Notes: generated by a model not told the origin, from the letters alone. Numbered from the stretch's first letter, positions 17,467 to 28,404 are shown. The stretch: DNA of 64,000 nt from Curtobacterium sp. MCBA15_009 (GCF_001864895.1 NZ_MJGO01000023.1:227651-291650); one strand, 5' to 3'. Translations and numbers: made by a program.

Positions 17467-17528
17467 CGCACAACCAAAATCACCTCGCGCCGCGGGATCG
17501 CGCGGTTCGAGGTGACTTTGGTTGTGCG
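17467..17528 (-). terminator. 21-bp inverted repeat between glyS and the dsbA-family gene
   Basis: Arms 17467-17487 and 17508-17528 pair over 21 bp with one mismatch around a 20-base loop. The stem core (ACCAAAATCA / TGACTTTGGT) is strikingly A+T-rich for this genome. It probably ends the glyS transcript, though its composition also suits a protein-binding site. Confidence 0.6.
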
Positions 17529-17569
17529 AAGCGCATCTGCGCCGGGCCGCGCCGGCCCGCGGCGAACCG

Positions 17570-18955
17570 CTACGCGCCGAGCAGCCGCTGCGCCAGGTAG
17601 CCCTGCAGCTGGTCGAGCGAGACGCGCTCCTGGCCCATGGTGTCGCGCTCGCGCACGGTCACGGCCGTGTCCTCGAGCGTGTCGAAGTCGACCGTGATGC
17701 AGAACGGCGTGCCGATCTCGTCGTGGCGACGGTAGCGACGGCCGATGGCACCGGCGTCGTCGAAGTCCACGTTCCAGTTCTTGCGCAGGTCGTCGGCCAG
17801 GCCGCGGGCGACGGGCGAGAGCTGCTCGTTGCGCGACAGCGGCAGCACGGCGGCCTTCACGGGCGCCAGGCGCGGGTCGAGGCGCAGCACGGTGCGCTTG
17901 TCGACGCCGCCCTTCGCGTTCGGGGCCTCGTCCTCGTGGTACGAGTCGAGCAGGAACGCCATGAGCGCACGGGTCAGGCCGAACGACGGCTCGATGACGT
18001 ACGGCACGTACTTCTCGTTGGCGGCCTGGTCGAAGAAGCGCAGGTCCTGACCGGAGGACTCGATGTGGTTGTTGAGGTCGAAGTCGGTGCGGTTCGCGAC
18101 GCCCATCAGCTCGCCCCACTCCGAGCCCGTGAAGCCGAAGCGGTACTCGATGTCGGCGGTGGCGTCGGAGTAGTGCGCCCGCTCACCGTCCGGCACGTCG
18201 AAGCGGCGCAGGTTCTCGGGGTCGATGCCGAGGTCGGTGTAGAACGCGACCGAATCGGTGATCCACTGCTCGTAGTGCTCGCCCGCCTCGGCCGGCGGCA
18301 CGAAGTACTCGATCTCCATCTGCTCGAACTCGCGGGTGCGGAAGATGAAGTTGCCGGGCGTGATCTCGTTGCGGAACGCCTTGCCGACCTGGCCGATGCC
18401 GAACGGGGGCTTCATGCGGCTGGTCGTCACGACCTGCGCGAAGTCGACGAAGATGCCCTGGGCGGTCTCGGGGCGCAGGAAGTTCAGGCCTTCCTCGGAC
18501 TCGACCGGGCCGAGGTAGGTCTTGAGCATCCCGGAGAACTCGCGTGGCTCGGTCCACTCGCCGCGCGTGCCGCAGTTCGGGCAGGCGATCTCGGCCATGC
18601 GGCCCTCGGGGTCGCGGCCCTTCTTCGCGACGAACGCCTCGATGAGGTGGTCCTCGCGGAACCGGTGGTGGCAGTGCAGGCACTCCACCAGCGGGTCGGT
18701 GAAGGTCGCGACGTGGCCGGAGGCCTCCCACACCTTGCGGGGCAGGATCACGGCGGAGTCGAGGCCGACCATGTCCCCGCGGCCACGGACGAACCGCTGC
18801 CACCACTGGCGCTTGATGTTCTCCTTGAGCTCGACACCGAGGGGCCCGTAGTCCCACGCGGAGCGGGAACCTCCGTAGATCTCGCCCGACTGGAAGACGA
18901 AGCCGCGGCGCTTGGCCAGGGCGATGACGCTGTCGAGACGGGAGGGCTGTGCCAA
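17570..18955 (-). CDS. glyS: Glycyl-tRNA synthetase (dimeric type)
   Basis: The 461-residue class II synthetase charges tRNA-Gly. It is the alpha2 type used by actinobacteria, not the alpha/beta form. Landmarks are [20 protein letters not shown] near the N-terminus, motif 2-like [21 protein letters not shown] at about 200-222, the zinc-binding CLHCHHRF and CPNCGTRG pairs at about 95-140, and a C-terminal anticodon-binding domain. A possible -10 (TAGTCT, 19010-19015) would give a leader of about 48 bases. Confidence 0.97.
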   Translation of the reverse strand: MAQPSRLDSVIALAKRRGFVFQSGEIYGGSRSAWDYGPLGVELKENIKRQWWQRFVRGRGDMVGLDSAVILPRKVWEASGHVATFTDPLVECLHCHHRFREDHLIEAFVAKKGRDPEGRMAEIACPNCGTRGEWTEPREFSGMLKTYLGPVESEEGLNFLRPETAQGIFVDFAQVVTTSRMKPPFGIGQVGKAFRNEITPGNFIFRTREFEQMEIEYFVPPAEAGEHYEQWITDSVAFYTDLGIDPENLRRFDVPDGERAHYSDATADIEYRFGFTGSEWGELMGVANRTDFDLNNHIESSGQDLRFFDQAANEKYVPYVIEPSFGLTRALMAFLLDSYHEDEAPNAKGGVDKRTVLRLDPRLAPVKAAVLPLSRNEQLSPVARGLADDLRKNWNVDFDDAGAIGRRYRRHDEIGTPFCITVDFDTLEDTAVTVRERDTMGQERVSLDQLQGYLAQRLLGA

Positions 18956-19009
18956 AGGGTGCTCCAGAGGTCGCCGAGCTGGGTGCTCGGTGCGGAAACG
19001 GTCCGGGCA

Positions 19010-19015
19010 AGACTA
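19010..19015 (-). promoter_or_regulatory. Possible -10 element for glyS
   Basis: TAGTCT on the minus strand fits the actinobacterial TAnnnT -10 pattern and lies about 55 bases upstream of the glyS start. No good -35 is seen. Confidence 0.3.
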
Positions 19016-19062
19016 CCGGCGTTCGTGGCCCGGGAGGCCCGCCCCGCGTCCGCCGACGCCCC

Positions 19063-20118
19063 TCACGCCGCCGGCGTGGTCGCGCCCACACCGGCCAGCG
19101 CGGCCGCCACGTCGGTCACGTCCGCCTCGTCGTTCCAGAGGTGGAACGCGATCCGCAGCCGCCCGGCTCGGCCCGAGGCCGTGAGCCCTGCGGCGGTGAG
19201 TGCCCGGAGGGCCGACCCGTCCGCGTCCGCGAACGTGACGATCGCCTGCCCGTCACCCTGCCGGGGTGACCCGAGGGTGTCGCACAGCCGGTCTGCGAGA
19301 CCGGTGGCGTGCCTCCAGACCGACCGCTGGTCGAGCGCGACGGCGTGCTGCAGGGCGGCCACCGCACCGGGCCACGCCTGCCAGGCCGGCGAGACGTCGA
19401 AGCGACGCGCGTCGTCGGCCAGGCGCATGGCGGGGCCGTAGCACGAGGACCACACGTCCTCGCCCGCGTACCAGCCGGCCTGGACCGGCCGGAGCCGCCC
19501 GAGCGCGGTGTCGGACAGCGTCATGAACGCGACGCCGCGCGGGGCGCATAGCCACTTGTAGGCGTGCGTCAGCGTCACGTCGAACGGTGCCGCGTCGACG
19601 GGCAGGACGCCGGCTGCCTGCGTGAGGTCGCAGAGGGTCAGGGCGCCGACCCGCCGGGCGGCGGCGACCACCGGACCGGGGTCCGTGACCACGCCGGTGG
19701 CGGACTGCACCGCGGACCATGCGACGAGGGCGGTGGCGGGACCGACGGACGCGGCGAGCCGGTCGAGCGGGACGTGCCGCACCCGGACGCCGCGGTGCGC
19801 CTGGGCGAGGAACGGGAAGACGACCGAGCTGAAGTCGCCGTCGGGCACGACCACCTCGGCGCCGTCCGGCAGCGCGTCGGCGACGACGGCCGCCATGACC
19901 GAGGTCTGCGAGCCGGTCGCGACCCGCTCCGCCGGGACGCCGACGAGGGCGGCGAAGAGCGCACGGCCCTGCTCGACCAGGGCGCCGTACCGGGCCGGCG
20001 ACGTCTCGGCGCGGGACCACGCGTCGAGGTCGGCGCGCTGGGCGGCGAGCGTCGCGCGGGTCGGCAGTCCTGCGGTGCACGCCGCGAGGTAGCCGCGGCC
20101 GGCGGGGAAGGAGTCCAT
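19063..20118 (-). CDS. Class V aminotransferase-family PLP enzyme
   Basis: The 351-residue fold-type I PLP enzyme has the cofactor-binding aspartate at about D164 (LCDLTQAAG). The Schiff-base lysine is K188 in THAYKWLCAPRG. This arrangement resembles kynureninase/cysteine-desulfurase-like and isopenicillin N epimerase-like proteins. The reaction is not determinable. It is divergent from a LysR-family gene 70 bases away, which is the usual arrangement for a LysR regulator and its target. Confidence 0.85.
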   Translation of the reverse strand: MDSFPAGRGYLAACTAGLPTRATLAAQRADLDAWSRAETSPARYGALVEQGRALFAALVGVPAERVATGSQTSVMAAVVADALPDGAEVVVPDGDFSSVVFPFLAQAHRGVRVRHVPLDRLAASVGPATALVAWSAVQSATGVVTDPGPVVAAARRVGALTLCDLTQAAGVLPVDAAPFDVTLTHAYKWLCAPRGVAFMTLSDTALGRLRPVQAGWYAGEDVWSSCYGPAMRLADDARRFDVSPAWQAWPGAVAALQHAVALDQRSVWRHATGLADRLCDTLGSPRQGDGQAIVTFADADGSALRALTAAGLTASGRAGRLRIAFHLWNDEADVTDVAAALAGVGATTPAA

Positions 20119-20188
20119 GCGGGCAGCGTCGCCGCTCGCACCCCATCACACCAGGGCCGATCCGTTGTGCCGGCGATAACATCACGTG

Positions 20189-21136
20189 ATGGACGAGATC
20201 GATCCCCAGCTGCTCCGGGTCCTCCGTGCCGTGGCCGACGGTGGCTCGATCACCCGCGCCGCCGCCGCCCTCGGGTCGAGCCAGCCGGCGGTCAGCCAGC
20301 TGCTCGCCCGGGCCGAGCAGCGCCTCGGCCACACGCTCGTGCTGCGCTCCGGGCAGGACGGCCGCGGCGGGCGGGGTGCGACGCTGACCGACGCCGGGCG
20401 GGTGCTCGCGGACCACGCCCTGCACGTGCAGGCCGCGCTGAGCGCCGCGCGCGAGGACCTCGACGCCGTCGGCGGCCTGAGCCGGGGCCGGGTGCGCCTG
20501 GCGGGGTTCCCGAGCGCCTCGTCGACCCTGGTGCCCGCCGTGCTCGCGGCGATGGCGACGACCGCGCCGGGTGTGACGACCTCGTACGTCGAGGTCGAGC
20601 CGCCCGAGGCCCTCGAGCTCGTCCGGAGCGGCGAGGTCGACGTCGCCCTGACGTTCACCCACGTCGGCGACGACACCGGGACCGACCCGGCGCTGTGGTC
20701 CCGGGCCCTCGGGCGCGACCCCCTGGCGCTCGTCACCGCCCGGGACGCCGCGGCACCGGAGCACCGCGACGAGGCGGTCGACCTCGCCGCGTTCCGGGAC
20801 GCCCGCTGGATCGGTGGGTGTCCGCGCTGCCGGGGGCACCTGCTCGCCTCGTGCGCGGCGTCGGGCTTCACGCCGGACATCGTGCTCGAGACCGACAACG
20901 CCGCCGCCGTGGTCGGCCTCGTCGCCGCGGGGCTCGGGCTGGCACTGCTCCCCCGGCTCGCACTCGTCACCACCGTCCTGCCGCCACAGGTGCGGGTGGC
21001 CCCGGCGGACGACGAGCTCGCGCGCCGGGTCGAGGTCGTCGTGGCACGCGGGGCCGACCGGGTGCCGAGCGTCCGGGCGACCCTCGAGGCCGTGCGGGCG
21101 TCGGCGCACCTGCTCGACGGACCGCTGCCCGGCTGA
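20189..21136 (+). CDS. LysR-family transcriptional regulator
   Basis: The 315-residue protein has an N-terminal winged helix-turn-helix (LRAVADGGSITRAAAALG.. SQPAVSQ at residues 8-38) and a C-terminal effector-binding domain with two Rossmann-like lobes. An adjacent in-frame GTG (20186) is an alternative start. It is transcribed divergently from the class V aminotransferase gene, so regulation of that gene, in response to its substrate or product, is the simplest inference. No clear T-N11-A box was picked out in the 70-base gap. Confidence 0.9.
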   Translation: MDEIDPQLLRVLRAVADGGSITRAAAALGSSQPAVSQLLARAEQRLGHTLVLRSGQDGRGGRGATLTDAGRVLADHALHVQAALSAAREDLDAVGGLSRGRVRLAGFPSASSTLVPAVLAAMATTAPGVTTSYVEVEPPEALELVRSGEVDVALTFTHVGDDTGTDPALWSRALGRDPLALVTARDAAAPEHRDEAVDLAAFRDARWIGGCPRCRGHLLASCAASGFTPDIVLETDNAAAVVGLVAAGLGLALLPRLALVTTVLPPQVRVAPADDELARRVEVVVARGADRVPSVRATLEAVRASAHLLDGPLPG

Positions 21137-21196
21137 ACGGGGCTCGGGCTCTCGGGGTTCCGCGCTCGCGGACTCGTTCGCGCGCCCCGGGGGGGG

Positions 21197-21994
21197 TCAG
21201 GCCGTCGGGGCGTCGACCGCGCCGCCGTAGCGACGGTCGCGGCGGGCGTACTCCTCGATGGCACTCCACAGGTCGGTGCGACGGAAGTCCGGCCAAAGCC
21301 GGTCGAGGAACACCATCTCGGCGTACGCCGACTGCCAGAGCAGGAAGTTGCTGGTGCGCTGCTCCCCAGAACTGCGGAGGAACAGGTCGACGTCGGGCAT
21401 CTCCGGCACGTACAGCCGCTTCGCCAGGGCCTTCTCGGTGACCTGGCTCGGCTTGAGCCGGCCCGCGGCGACGTCCTCGGCCATGCCCCGCACCGCGTCG
21501 ACGATCTCGTTCCGGCCGCCGTAGTTGACGCACATCGTCAGCGTCAGCACGTCGTTGGCCGCGGTCATCCGCTCGGCGGTCTCGAGCTCGTCGATGACGC
21601 TCCGCCACAGGCGCGGACGCCGACCGGCCCACCGCACCTTGACACCCCACTCGTGCAGCTGGTCGCGCCGACGCCGGATGACGTCGCGGTTGAAGCCCAT
21701 CAGGAAGCGGACCTCTTCCGGGGAACGCTTCCAGTTCTCCGTCGAGAACGCGTACGCCGAGATGTGCCGCACGCCGATCTGGATCCCACCCGCGACGACG
21801 TCGAGCAGCGACGCCTCGCCGGCCTTGTGCCCCTCGATGCGCGTCAGCCCACGACCGTTCGCCCACCGACCGTTGCCGTCCATGACGATCGCCACGTGCT
21901 CGGGCACGAACCGGGCCGGGATCGCCGGGGGCGTCTCGCCGGTCCAGTCGACCGGGCGGAACGGTTCGGCGTCGGCGGGAGGGCGGGGGCTCAT
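21197..21994 (-). CDS. uppS: Isoprenyl (undecaprenyl) diphosphate synthase
   Basis: The 265-residue cis-prenyltransferase builds the C50/C55 polyprenyl carrier for cell-wall synthesis. The signature motif MDGNGRWA is at residues 38-45 with catalytic D39. The conserved C-terminal motif [18 protein letters not shown] is also present. The exact chain length made cannot be told. Its ATG overlaps the recO TGA (ATGA). It converges with the LysR gene; the 60-base gap holds only a weak CCGC/GCGG hairpin. Confidence 0.95.
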   Translation of the reverse strand: MSPRPPADAEPFRPVDWTGETPPAIPARFVPEHVAIVMDGNGRWANGRGLTRIEGHKAGEASLLDVVAGGIQIGVRHISAYAFSTENWKRSPEEVRFLMGFNRDVIRRRRDQLHEWGVKVRWAGRRPRLWRSVIDELETAERMTAANDVLTLTMCVNYGGRNEIVDAVRGMAEDVAAGRLKPSQVTEKALAKRLYVPEMPDVDLFLRSSGEQRTSNFLLWQSAYAEMVFLDRLWPDFRRTDLWSAIEEYARRDRRYGGAVDAPTA

Positions 21995-22839
21995 GCGGTG
22001 GGGGCTCCTTCGACAGCAGGATCGGGATCGGGCACGGCGGGTGCCGGGGTCGAGGCCACCGCACGCGCCGTCGCCTCGGGTCCGCCGTGCGTCTGCGGCA
22101 CCGGCAGCGGGTGCTCGGTGCGGTCGACGTGCGGCAGGGACCGGAGCGATCGTTCCAGGTGCCACTGGGCGTAGGCCGCGACCACGCCGGACGCCCGCGA
22201 ACGCGTCCGCTCGTCGGTGGCGTCCACCGTCGCCCAGTCGCCGGCGAGCAGCGACCCGAGCACACCGAGCGTCGCCGGGTCGAGCCGCGGCGTCCCGGGA
22301 GGCGCGGCATGGTCCGCCACCACCCCGCCGAGCTGCACGACGAACGCCGAGTGCGGCCCCGGCTCCCCCGTCACCGCGCAGTCGGCGAACGACGGCGCCC
22401 ACCCCGCGATGCTCATCGCCCGCAGCAGGTACGAGTCGAGCGTGGCGCTCGAGTGGTGCTCCCCACGGGACAGCGACCGGAGGGCGCCGACGAGCAGGAG
22501 GTACTGCTGCAACCCCGCGTCGGCCTCGCTCAACCGGTCGGCGGTCTCGACCATGGCGCTCGCAGCCGTGTAGGCGCCGTAGTCCGCGACGATCTGCGCG
22601 CCGTACGCCCCGAGCGACTCGGCCTGGGTGACGATGTCGAGCGAGCGCCCCTCGTAGAACTGCGCGTCGACGACCATGAACGGCTCGAGCCGGCTGCCGA
22701 ACTTCGACGCCGTCCGCCGCACCCCCTTCGCCACCGCACGGATCTTGCCGTGCTGCCGGGACAGCATCGTGACGATGCGGTCGGCCTCGCCGAGCTTGTG
22801 GGTGCGCAACACGACGCACTCGTCCCGGTACAGCGGCAT
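21991..22839 (-). CDS. recO: DNA repair protein RecO
   Basis: The 282-residue protein mediates RecA loading in RecFOR recombination repair. It has the N-terminal OB-fold start ([23 protein letters not shown]) and a helical C-terminal domain. A longer low-complexity C-terminal tail of about 45 residues, rich in Pro/Ala/Val, follows. It is coupled to uppS, a conserved actinobacterial pairing. A direct-repeat array lies immediately upstream, so its promoter must be within or beyond those repeats. Confidence 0.93.
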   Translation of the reverse strand: MPLYRDECVVLRTHKLGEADRIVTMLSRQHGKIRAVAKGVRRTASKFGSRLEPFMVVDAQFYEGRSLDIVTQAESLGAYGAQIVADYGAYTAASAMVETADRLSEADAGLQQYLLLVGALRSLSRGEHHSSATLDSYLLRAMSIAGWAPSFADCAVTGEPGPHSAFVVQLGGVVADHAAPPGTPRLDPATLGVLGSLLAGDWATVDATDERTRSRASGVVAAYAQWHLERSLRSLPHVDRTEHPLPVPQTHGGPEATARAVASTPAPAVPDPDPAVEGAPTA

Positions 22840-22887
22840 GCCCCCAGTATCCCCCGCTCCCCCGACACCGCCGCGCGTGGCGCCTGC

Positions 22888-23120
22888 CCGGGTGCAGTTC
22901 CGCGCGTGGGAGCGGGCGTGGTGCAGTTCCGCGCGTCGGAGGTCGTTCCGCGCGCGGGAGGCTGATCCAAGCAGGGGCAGTCCCGCGCGTCGGAGGGCGT
23001 TCCGCGCGTTCGGGGTCGTTCTGCGCGCGGGGCAGTCCCGCGCGTGGAAGGTCGTTCCGCGCGCGGGAAGTCGTTCCGCGCGTGGGAGGCACGAAGTTCC
23101 GTCCTCCTACGCGCGGAACT
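22888..23120. repeat. 19-nt direct-repeat array upstream of recO
   Basis: Gap 22840-23233 has no gene. About nine direct copies of a GC-rich unit, consensus GTYGTTCCGCGCGYGGGAG, occur with CGCGCG cores at 22901, 22930, 22949, 22984, 23003, 23024, 23039, 23058 and 23077. One inverted copy is at 23110. Spacing is most often 19 bases. Two subtypes (GCAGTtCCGCGCGTSG and GTCGTTCCGCGCGCGG) are interleaved. CACGAAGT occurs just before the inverted copy (23090). Confidence 0.8.
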
Positions 23121-23180
23121 GCTTCCCATCGCAGGTGCCATGGGCAGGAACGTCCGCGCGCCAGCGTCCAGTCGCCCACA

Positions 23181-23224
23181 CCAGGGAGGCGCGGTGCGGG
23201 ACGGACCCGCACCGCGCCTCCTGG
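23181..23224 (-). terminator. leuA terminator hairpin
   Basis: Arms 23181-23200 and 23206-23224 pair over 19 bp with one bulged G around a 5-base loop, ten bases beyond the leuA stop. Confidence 0.85.
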
Positions 23225-23233
23225 CAGGTGGTC

Positions 23234-25027
<1,794 letters not shown>

Positions 25028-25055
25028 TCAGGTGTGGGTCAGGCCACGACGGACT

Positions 25056-25093
25056 CCGCGACGAGGTGGGCCGTGTGTCAGGCCTCGTCGCGG
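25056..25093 (-). promoter_or_regulatory. leuA attenuator stem overlapping the leader peptide
   Basis: Segments 25056-25066 and 25083-25093 are perfectly complementary over 11 bp. The 25083-25093 arm lies within the last codons of the leader peptide. A ribosome stalled at the Leu codons would change the folding of this stem. I could not assign a clear terminator versus antiterminator pair. Confidence 0.5.
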
Positions 25094-25122
25094 CAGCGAA
25101 GGAGGAGGTGTGCCGAGTACAT
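25078..25122 (-). CDS. leuL: leuA leader peptide (attenuator)
   Basis: A 14-residue peptide (MYSAHLLLRCRDEA) begins 68 bases before leuA and has three consecutive Leu codons, CTC CTC CTT. Its last codons form one arm of an 11-bp stem. The -10-like TACCGT ends 8 bases upstream of the ATG, so the mRNA probably begins at or next to the start codon (leaderless). Ribosome stalling at the Leu codons under leucine limitation is the expected control mechanism. Confidence 0.7.
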   Translation of the reverse strand: MYSAHLLLRCRDEA

Positions 25123-25130
25123 CGGGACCC

Positions 25131-25161
25131 ACGGTACCACTGGTGTACCACGCTGTCGCAA
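25131..25161 (-). promoter_or_regulatory. leuA promoter candidate with overlapping dyad
   Basis: Minus-strand TTGCGA (25156-25161) and TACCGT (25131-25136) are separated by 19 bases. A GGTAC/GTACC dyad (25133-25149) overlaps the -10 and could bind a regulator. Confidence 0.5.
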
Positions 25162-25227
25162 GCGTGTGACGCCGACGCCGCGGCGTGCAGGGCGGGCGCG
25201 GTGTCGCCGTCGAGAGGTCAGGACACG

Positions 25228-25302
25228 CCGCGCGTGAGGCACCGAGGTGGCACGAAGTGTCGCTCGCGGGGCTGTCGGGCGACAGTTCGTGCACCCTCGA
25301 CG
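25228..25302. repeat. Inverted repeat related to the 10.5-11.2 kb elements
   Basis: Gap 25162-25387 has no gene. It contains CCGAGGTGGCACGAAGTGTC on one side (about 25242-25261) and near-complementary GACAGTTCGTGCACCCTCG (about 25281-25299) on the other. The left arm matches the opening of the 10.5-kb element, CCGAGGTCGCACGAAGTGCC, at 18 of 20 positions. A short CACCGACGCCGG tandem also occurs at 25335-25376. Confidence 0.6.
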
Positions 25303-25387
25303 ACGGCAGGCGGCCCGACACGCAGCCAGCCCTGGCACCGACTCCGACGCCGGCACCGACGCCGGCACCGGCGGCACCGCACCCCAC

Positions 25388-25435
25388 GACGGACAGGAGG
25401 CCCGGTGCACACCGGCACCGGGCCTCCTGTCCGTC
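25388..25435 (-). terminator. 20-bp terminator after the ABC exporter permease
   Basis: Perfect 20-bp stem (25388-25407 with 25416-25435) around an 8-base loop, containing GGAGGCCCGG, 23 bases past the permease stop. Confidence 0.88.
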
Positions 25436-25458
25436 ACACGTGACAACCGGGGCGCGCG

Positions 25459-26859
25459 TCAGTCGACGGCGAGGGCCTCGGTCGGCGGGACGCGCATCGC
25501 GCGCCGCACCGGGGCGATCGTCGCGACCACGGCGAGCACGAGGGCGCCGACCACGACGATGCCGATCGTCAGCGGGGGCAGCACCGGCGTCACCGGGGTG
25601 CCGAGCGAGCCGAGCAGCGTCTGCCCACCGACCCAGCCGTAGACGGTGCCGAGCACCAGGCCGGTGACGACGGCGGCGACCACCATCTGGACGGCCTCGG
25701 TGACGATCATCCGCCGCACCTGGGCGCCGGTGAGGCCGAGGACCCGCAGCAGCCCGAGCTCCCGCCGCCGCTGCAGCACGCCGAGCGCGAGGGCGTTGAC
25801 GACCCCGACGGCGGCGATCACGGCGGAGAACCCGACGATCACGCTGACGACGGCGTTCAGCTGCACGAAGAAGTCGCGCTGCGCCTGCAGCATGTCGGCG
25901 GTCGCCTGCCCGCCGTTCATGTCCTCGAGCTGAGCCTCGAGCACGTGCTGCATGATGCCGAGCGCCACGGCGAAGGTCACGAGCAGGGTGACACCGATGA
26001 CGAGTCCGATGGTCGCCCGCGAGGACCGCGCCGGCGCCCGCATCGCGTTCCGCCCGGCGAGCAGGACCACCGGGTCGTGCGAGCCGATCCGGCCGATGAG
26101 CTGCAGCACCGGGGGCATCACGATGGTCGCACCGACGGCCACACCGGCGAACGAGACGAACCCGCCGAGCGCGGCCGGCAGCACCGCCACGGGCGAACCG
26201 GCGCTGAGCGCCAGGCCGAGGAGCATGAGTCCGGCTCCCCCGGCCATGAGCACGATCGCCCAGATCTTGCGGGCGGTTCCCGACCGGACGTCGTCGTGGC
26301 TCGGTTCGACGCTCGACGACAGGGCCTCGAGCGGGGTGACCGTGAGCACGCGGCGCGATCCCGCGGCGAAGGCACCCCACGTGGCGAGGACGACGGCCAC
26401 GATCGGCAGCACGAGCTCCCACGGCACGAGCGTGTACTCGGTGTCCGGCAGGAAGCCGTTGCCGCGCAGCACCAGGACGAAGACCGCGGACAGCGCGGTG
26501 CCGACGACGGCTCCGGCGAGGCCGCCGATGATGCCGACGACCAGCCCGGTCCGGGTGATCCGCGCCCGCAGGGTCGCCCCCGTCGCACCGACGAGGCGCT
26601 GCAGGGCGATGATGCGGGTCTGCCCGGCGATCAGCGTCGCACAGGTGTTCGCCGTGACGATCGCACCGACGTAGAGCGCGATGCCGAGGAACAGCCAGCC
26701 GACCACCGACAGGATCGCCTTGACGGGGCCGAGGTCGGCGAGCCCGGCCGCGCCGAGGGCCTGCACGACGATCCCCGGGGCGATGACCAGGGCGGAGCCG
26801 AAGGTGGTGCCGAGGGCTGCCACCAGGATCGTCGGGGCGAAGGAGCGGACGCCGTTCAC
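25459..26859 (-). CDS. FtsX/MacB-type ABC transporter permease
   Basis: The 466-residue membrane protein appears to contain two FtsX domains, with long stretches of hydrophobic residues and the C-terminal RRRELGLLRVLGLTGAQVRRM motif (about 385-405) typical of the family. FtsX-family permeases work with a MacB/LolD ATPase by mechanotransmission to export lipoproteins, peptides or antibiotics. It overlaps its ATPase partner gene by four bases (GTGA), with a GTG start. The cargo is unknown. Confidence 0.88.
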   Translation of the reverse strand: MNGVRSFAPTILVAALGTTFGSALVIAPGIVVQALGAAGLADLGPVKAILSVVGWLFLGIALYVGAIVTANTCATLIAGQTRIIALQRLVGATGATLRARITRTGLVVGIIGGLAGAVVGTALSAVFVLVLRGNGFLPDTEYTLVPWELVLPIVAVVLATWGAFAAGSRRVLTVTPLEALSSSVEPSHDDVRSGTARKIWAIVLMAGGAGLMLLGLALSAGSPVAVLPAALGGFVSFAGVAVGATIVMPPVLQLIGRIGSHDPVVLLAGRNAMRAPARSSRATIGLVIGVTLLVTFAVALGIMQHVLEAQLEDMNGGQATADMLQAQRDFFVQLNAVVSVIVGFSAVIAAVGVVNALALGVLQRRRELGLLRVLGLTGAQVRRMIVTEAVQMVVAAVVTGLVLGTVYGWVGGQTLLGSLGTPVTPVLPPLTIGIVVVGALVLAVVATIAPVRRAMRVPPTEALAVD

Positions 26860-27605
26860 GCTGCGGCCTCCATCCCGAGCATCGTGGTGGAGATCGCGGC
26901 GGCGTCCATCGCGGAGCGGTCCGCGACGATGCGGCCGTCCGCCAGGAACAGGATGCGGTCGGCGTTGGCCGCGGCGACCGGGTCGTGGGTCACCATGACG
27001 ACGCTCTGGCCCCACTCCTGCACGGCACCGCGCAGGATCGCGAGCACGTCCCGCCCGGTGCGGGAGTCGAGGGCGCCCGTCGGTTCGTCCGCGACGACGA
27101 CCGCGGGCCGCGACGCGAGGGCCCGCGCGATGGCGACGCGCTGCTGCTGACCGCCCGACAGCTGGTGCGGTCGGTGCGACAGGCGGTTGCCGAGGCCGAG
27201 CATGTCGACCAGGCGGTCGATCCACGCGGTCTCGTCCGCCGAGGGCTTGTGACCGCCGAGCAGGAACGGCAGCCGGATGTTCTCACTGACGTCGAGCGTC
27301 GGCACGAGGTTGAACGACTGGAACACGAAGCCGAGTCGGCGCCGACGGAGCTCGGTGAGGTCCTTGTCGCCGAGACCGGTGATGTCGACCCCGTCGATCC
27401 GGATGCGGCCGGACGAGACGGCGTCGAGCCCGGCCGCGACGTGCATGAGCGTCGACTTGCCGGAACCGGACGGCCCCATCACCGCGGTGAACTCCCCCGC
27501 GCCGATGTCGACGCTGACGTCGTCGAGCGCCGTCACGCGACGCGAGGCGTCGCCGTAGTGCTTGGAAACGTGGTCGAGTCGGATGATCGGTTCGTGGCTG
27601 GTCAT
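26856..27605 (-). CDS. ABC transporter ATPase, MacB/LolD type
   Basis: The 249-residue ATPase has Walker A GPSGSGKST (about 41-49), Q-loop FQSFNLVPTL, signature LSGGQQQRV and Walker B VVVADEPTGALD. The GALD form of the D-loop region and the VMVTHD switch are typical of MacB/LolD proteins. It partners the FtsX-type permease immediately downstream. The neighbouring two-component system is the likely regulator by arrangement, as in many antimicrobial-peptide resistance loci, but this is inference. Confidence 0.92.
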   Translation of the reverse strand: MTSHEPIIRLDHVSKHYGDASRRVTALDDVSVDIGAGEFTAVMGPSGSGKSTLMHVAAGLDAVSSGRIRIDGVDITGLGDKDLTELRRRRLGFVFQSFNLVPTLDVSENIRLPFLLGGHKPSADETAWIDRLVDMLGLGNRLSHRPHQLSGGQQQRVAIARALASRPAVVVADEPTGALDSRTGRDVLAILRGAVQEWGQSVVMVTHDPVAAANADRILFLADGRIVADRSAMDAAAISTTMLGMEAAA

Positions 27606-27691
27606 GCATCAACGATGACGGTCGGGAGGCCCGCCCCGCGTCCGTCGGGCGGCTCCTGTGGATCGTCCGCTCGGCTCCCCTGCCTGTGCAG

Positions 27692-27713
27692 GGGTCATCC
27701 GAGCGGATGACCC
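27692..27713 (-). terminator. Hairpin after the response-regulator gene
   Basis: Perfect 9-bp stem (27692-27700 with 27705-27713), 4-base loop, starting one base past the stop codon. A second stem (CCCCTGC/GCAGGGG) overlaps beyond it. Confidence 0.75.
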
Positions 27714-27714
27714 G

Positions 27715-28404
27715 TCAGTCGTTCTTCGCGACCAGCCCGTGCTCGTGTGCGAACACGACGAGCCGAACCCGGTCGCGCAGCCCGAGCTTCGTGAGGACCC
27801 GCGAGATGTGGGTCTTCACGGTGGCCTCGCTGACGTACTCGTGCTGGGCGATCTCGCTGTTGCTGAAGCCGCGCGCGGCCAGGTCGAAGATCTCGCGCTC
27901 GCGCGGGGTGAGCTCCGCGAAGGCGGGCGGCACGGCGGCGGCCCGCTCGACCGAGTCGTCGTACCGCCGCAGCAGCTCACGCGTCGCCGAGGCCGCGAAC
28001 ACCGCGGTGCCGGCGTGCACGGTGCGGACGGCGGCGAGCAGGAACTCCGGGTCGGCGTCCTTGAGCACGAAGCCGCTCGCCCCGGCGCGGATGGCCTTGG
28101 CGGCGGCCTCGTCGAAGTCGAACGTCGTGAGCACGAGGACCTTCGCCCCGTCGGTGCCGGACTGCTCCACGATCCGTCCGGTCGCGGTGATGCCGTCCAT
28201 GACGGGCATGCGGACGTCCATGAGCACGACGTCGGGCCGGGTGCGACGGACGAGTTCGACGCCCTCGGCACCGTCGCCGGCCTCGCCGACGAACAGCAGG
28301 TCCGGCTGCGAGTCGATGAGCATCCGGATGCCGGTGCGGAAGAGCGACTGGTCGTCGACGAGGGCGACACGGATCCGCTGCTCGGACGTCGGGGTGGTGG
28401 TCAT
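27715..28404 (-). CDS. NarL/LuxR-family response regulator
   Basis: The 229-residue protein has a receiver domain with phosphorylation site D63 (VLMDVRMPVMDG), a Thr near 95 and a Lys near 115 (FVLKDAD). A C-terminal LuxR-type helix-turn-helix starts with LTPREREIFDLAARGFSNSEIA at about 163. Its ATG overlaps the histidine-kinase TGA (ATGA). The closest neighbour on the other side is the MacB-type exporter, a plausible target. Confidence 0.95.
   Translation of the reverse strand: MTTTPTSEQRIRVALVDDQSLFRTGIRMLIDSQPDLLFVGEAGDGAEGVELVRRTRPDVVLMDVRMPVMDGITATGRIVEQSGTDGAKVLVLTTFDFDEAAAKAIRAGASGFVLKDADPEFLLAAVRTVHAGTAVFAASATRELLRRYDDSVERAAAVPPAFAELTPREREIFDLAARGFSNSEIAQHEYVSEATVKTHISRVLTKLGLRDRVRLVVFAHEHGLVAKND

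Noticed and set aside
21137..21196. Terminator between the LysR gene and uppS
   Set aside because: Only a 4-bp CCGC/GCGG hairpin is present; not strong enough to report as a feature.
22888..23120. CRISPR array
   Set aside because: Units are too short and diverged, spacers are absent or tiny and variable, and no cas genes are seen.
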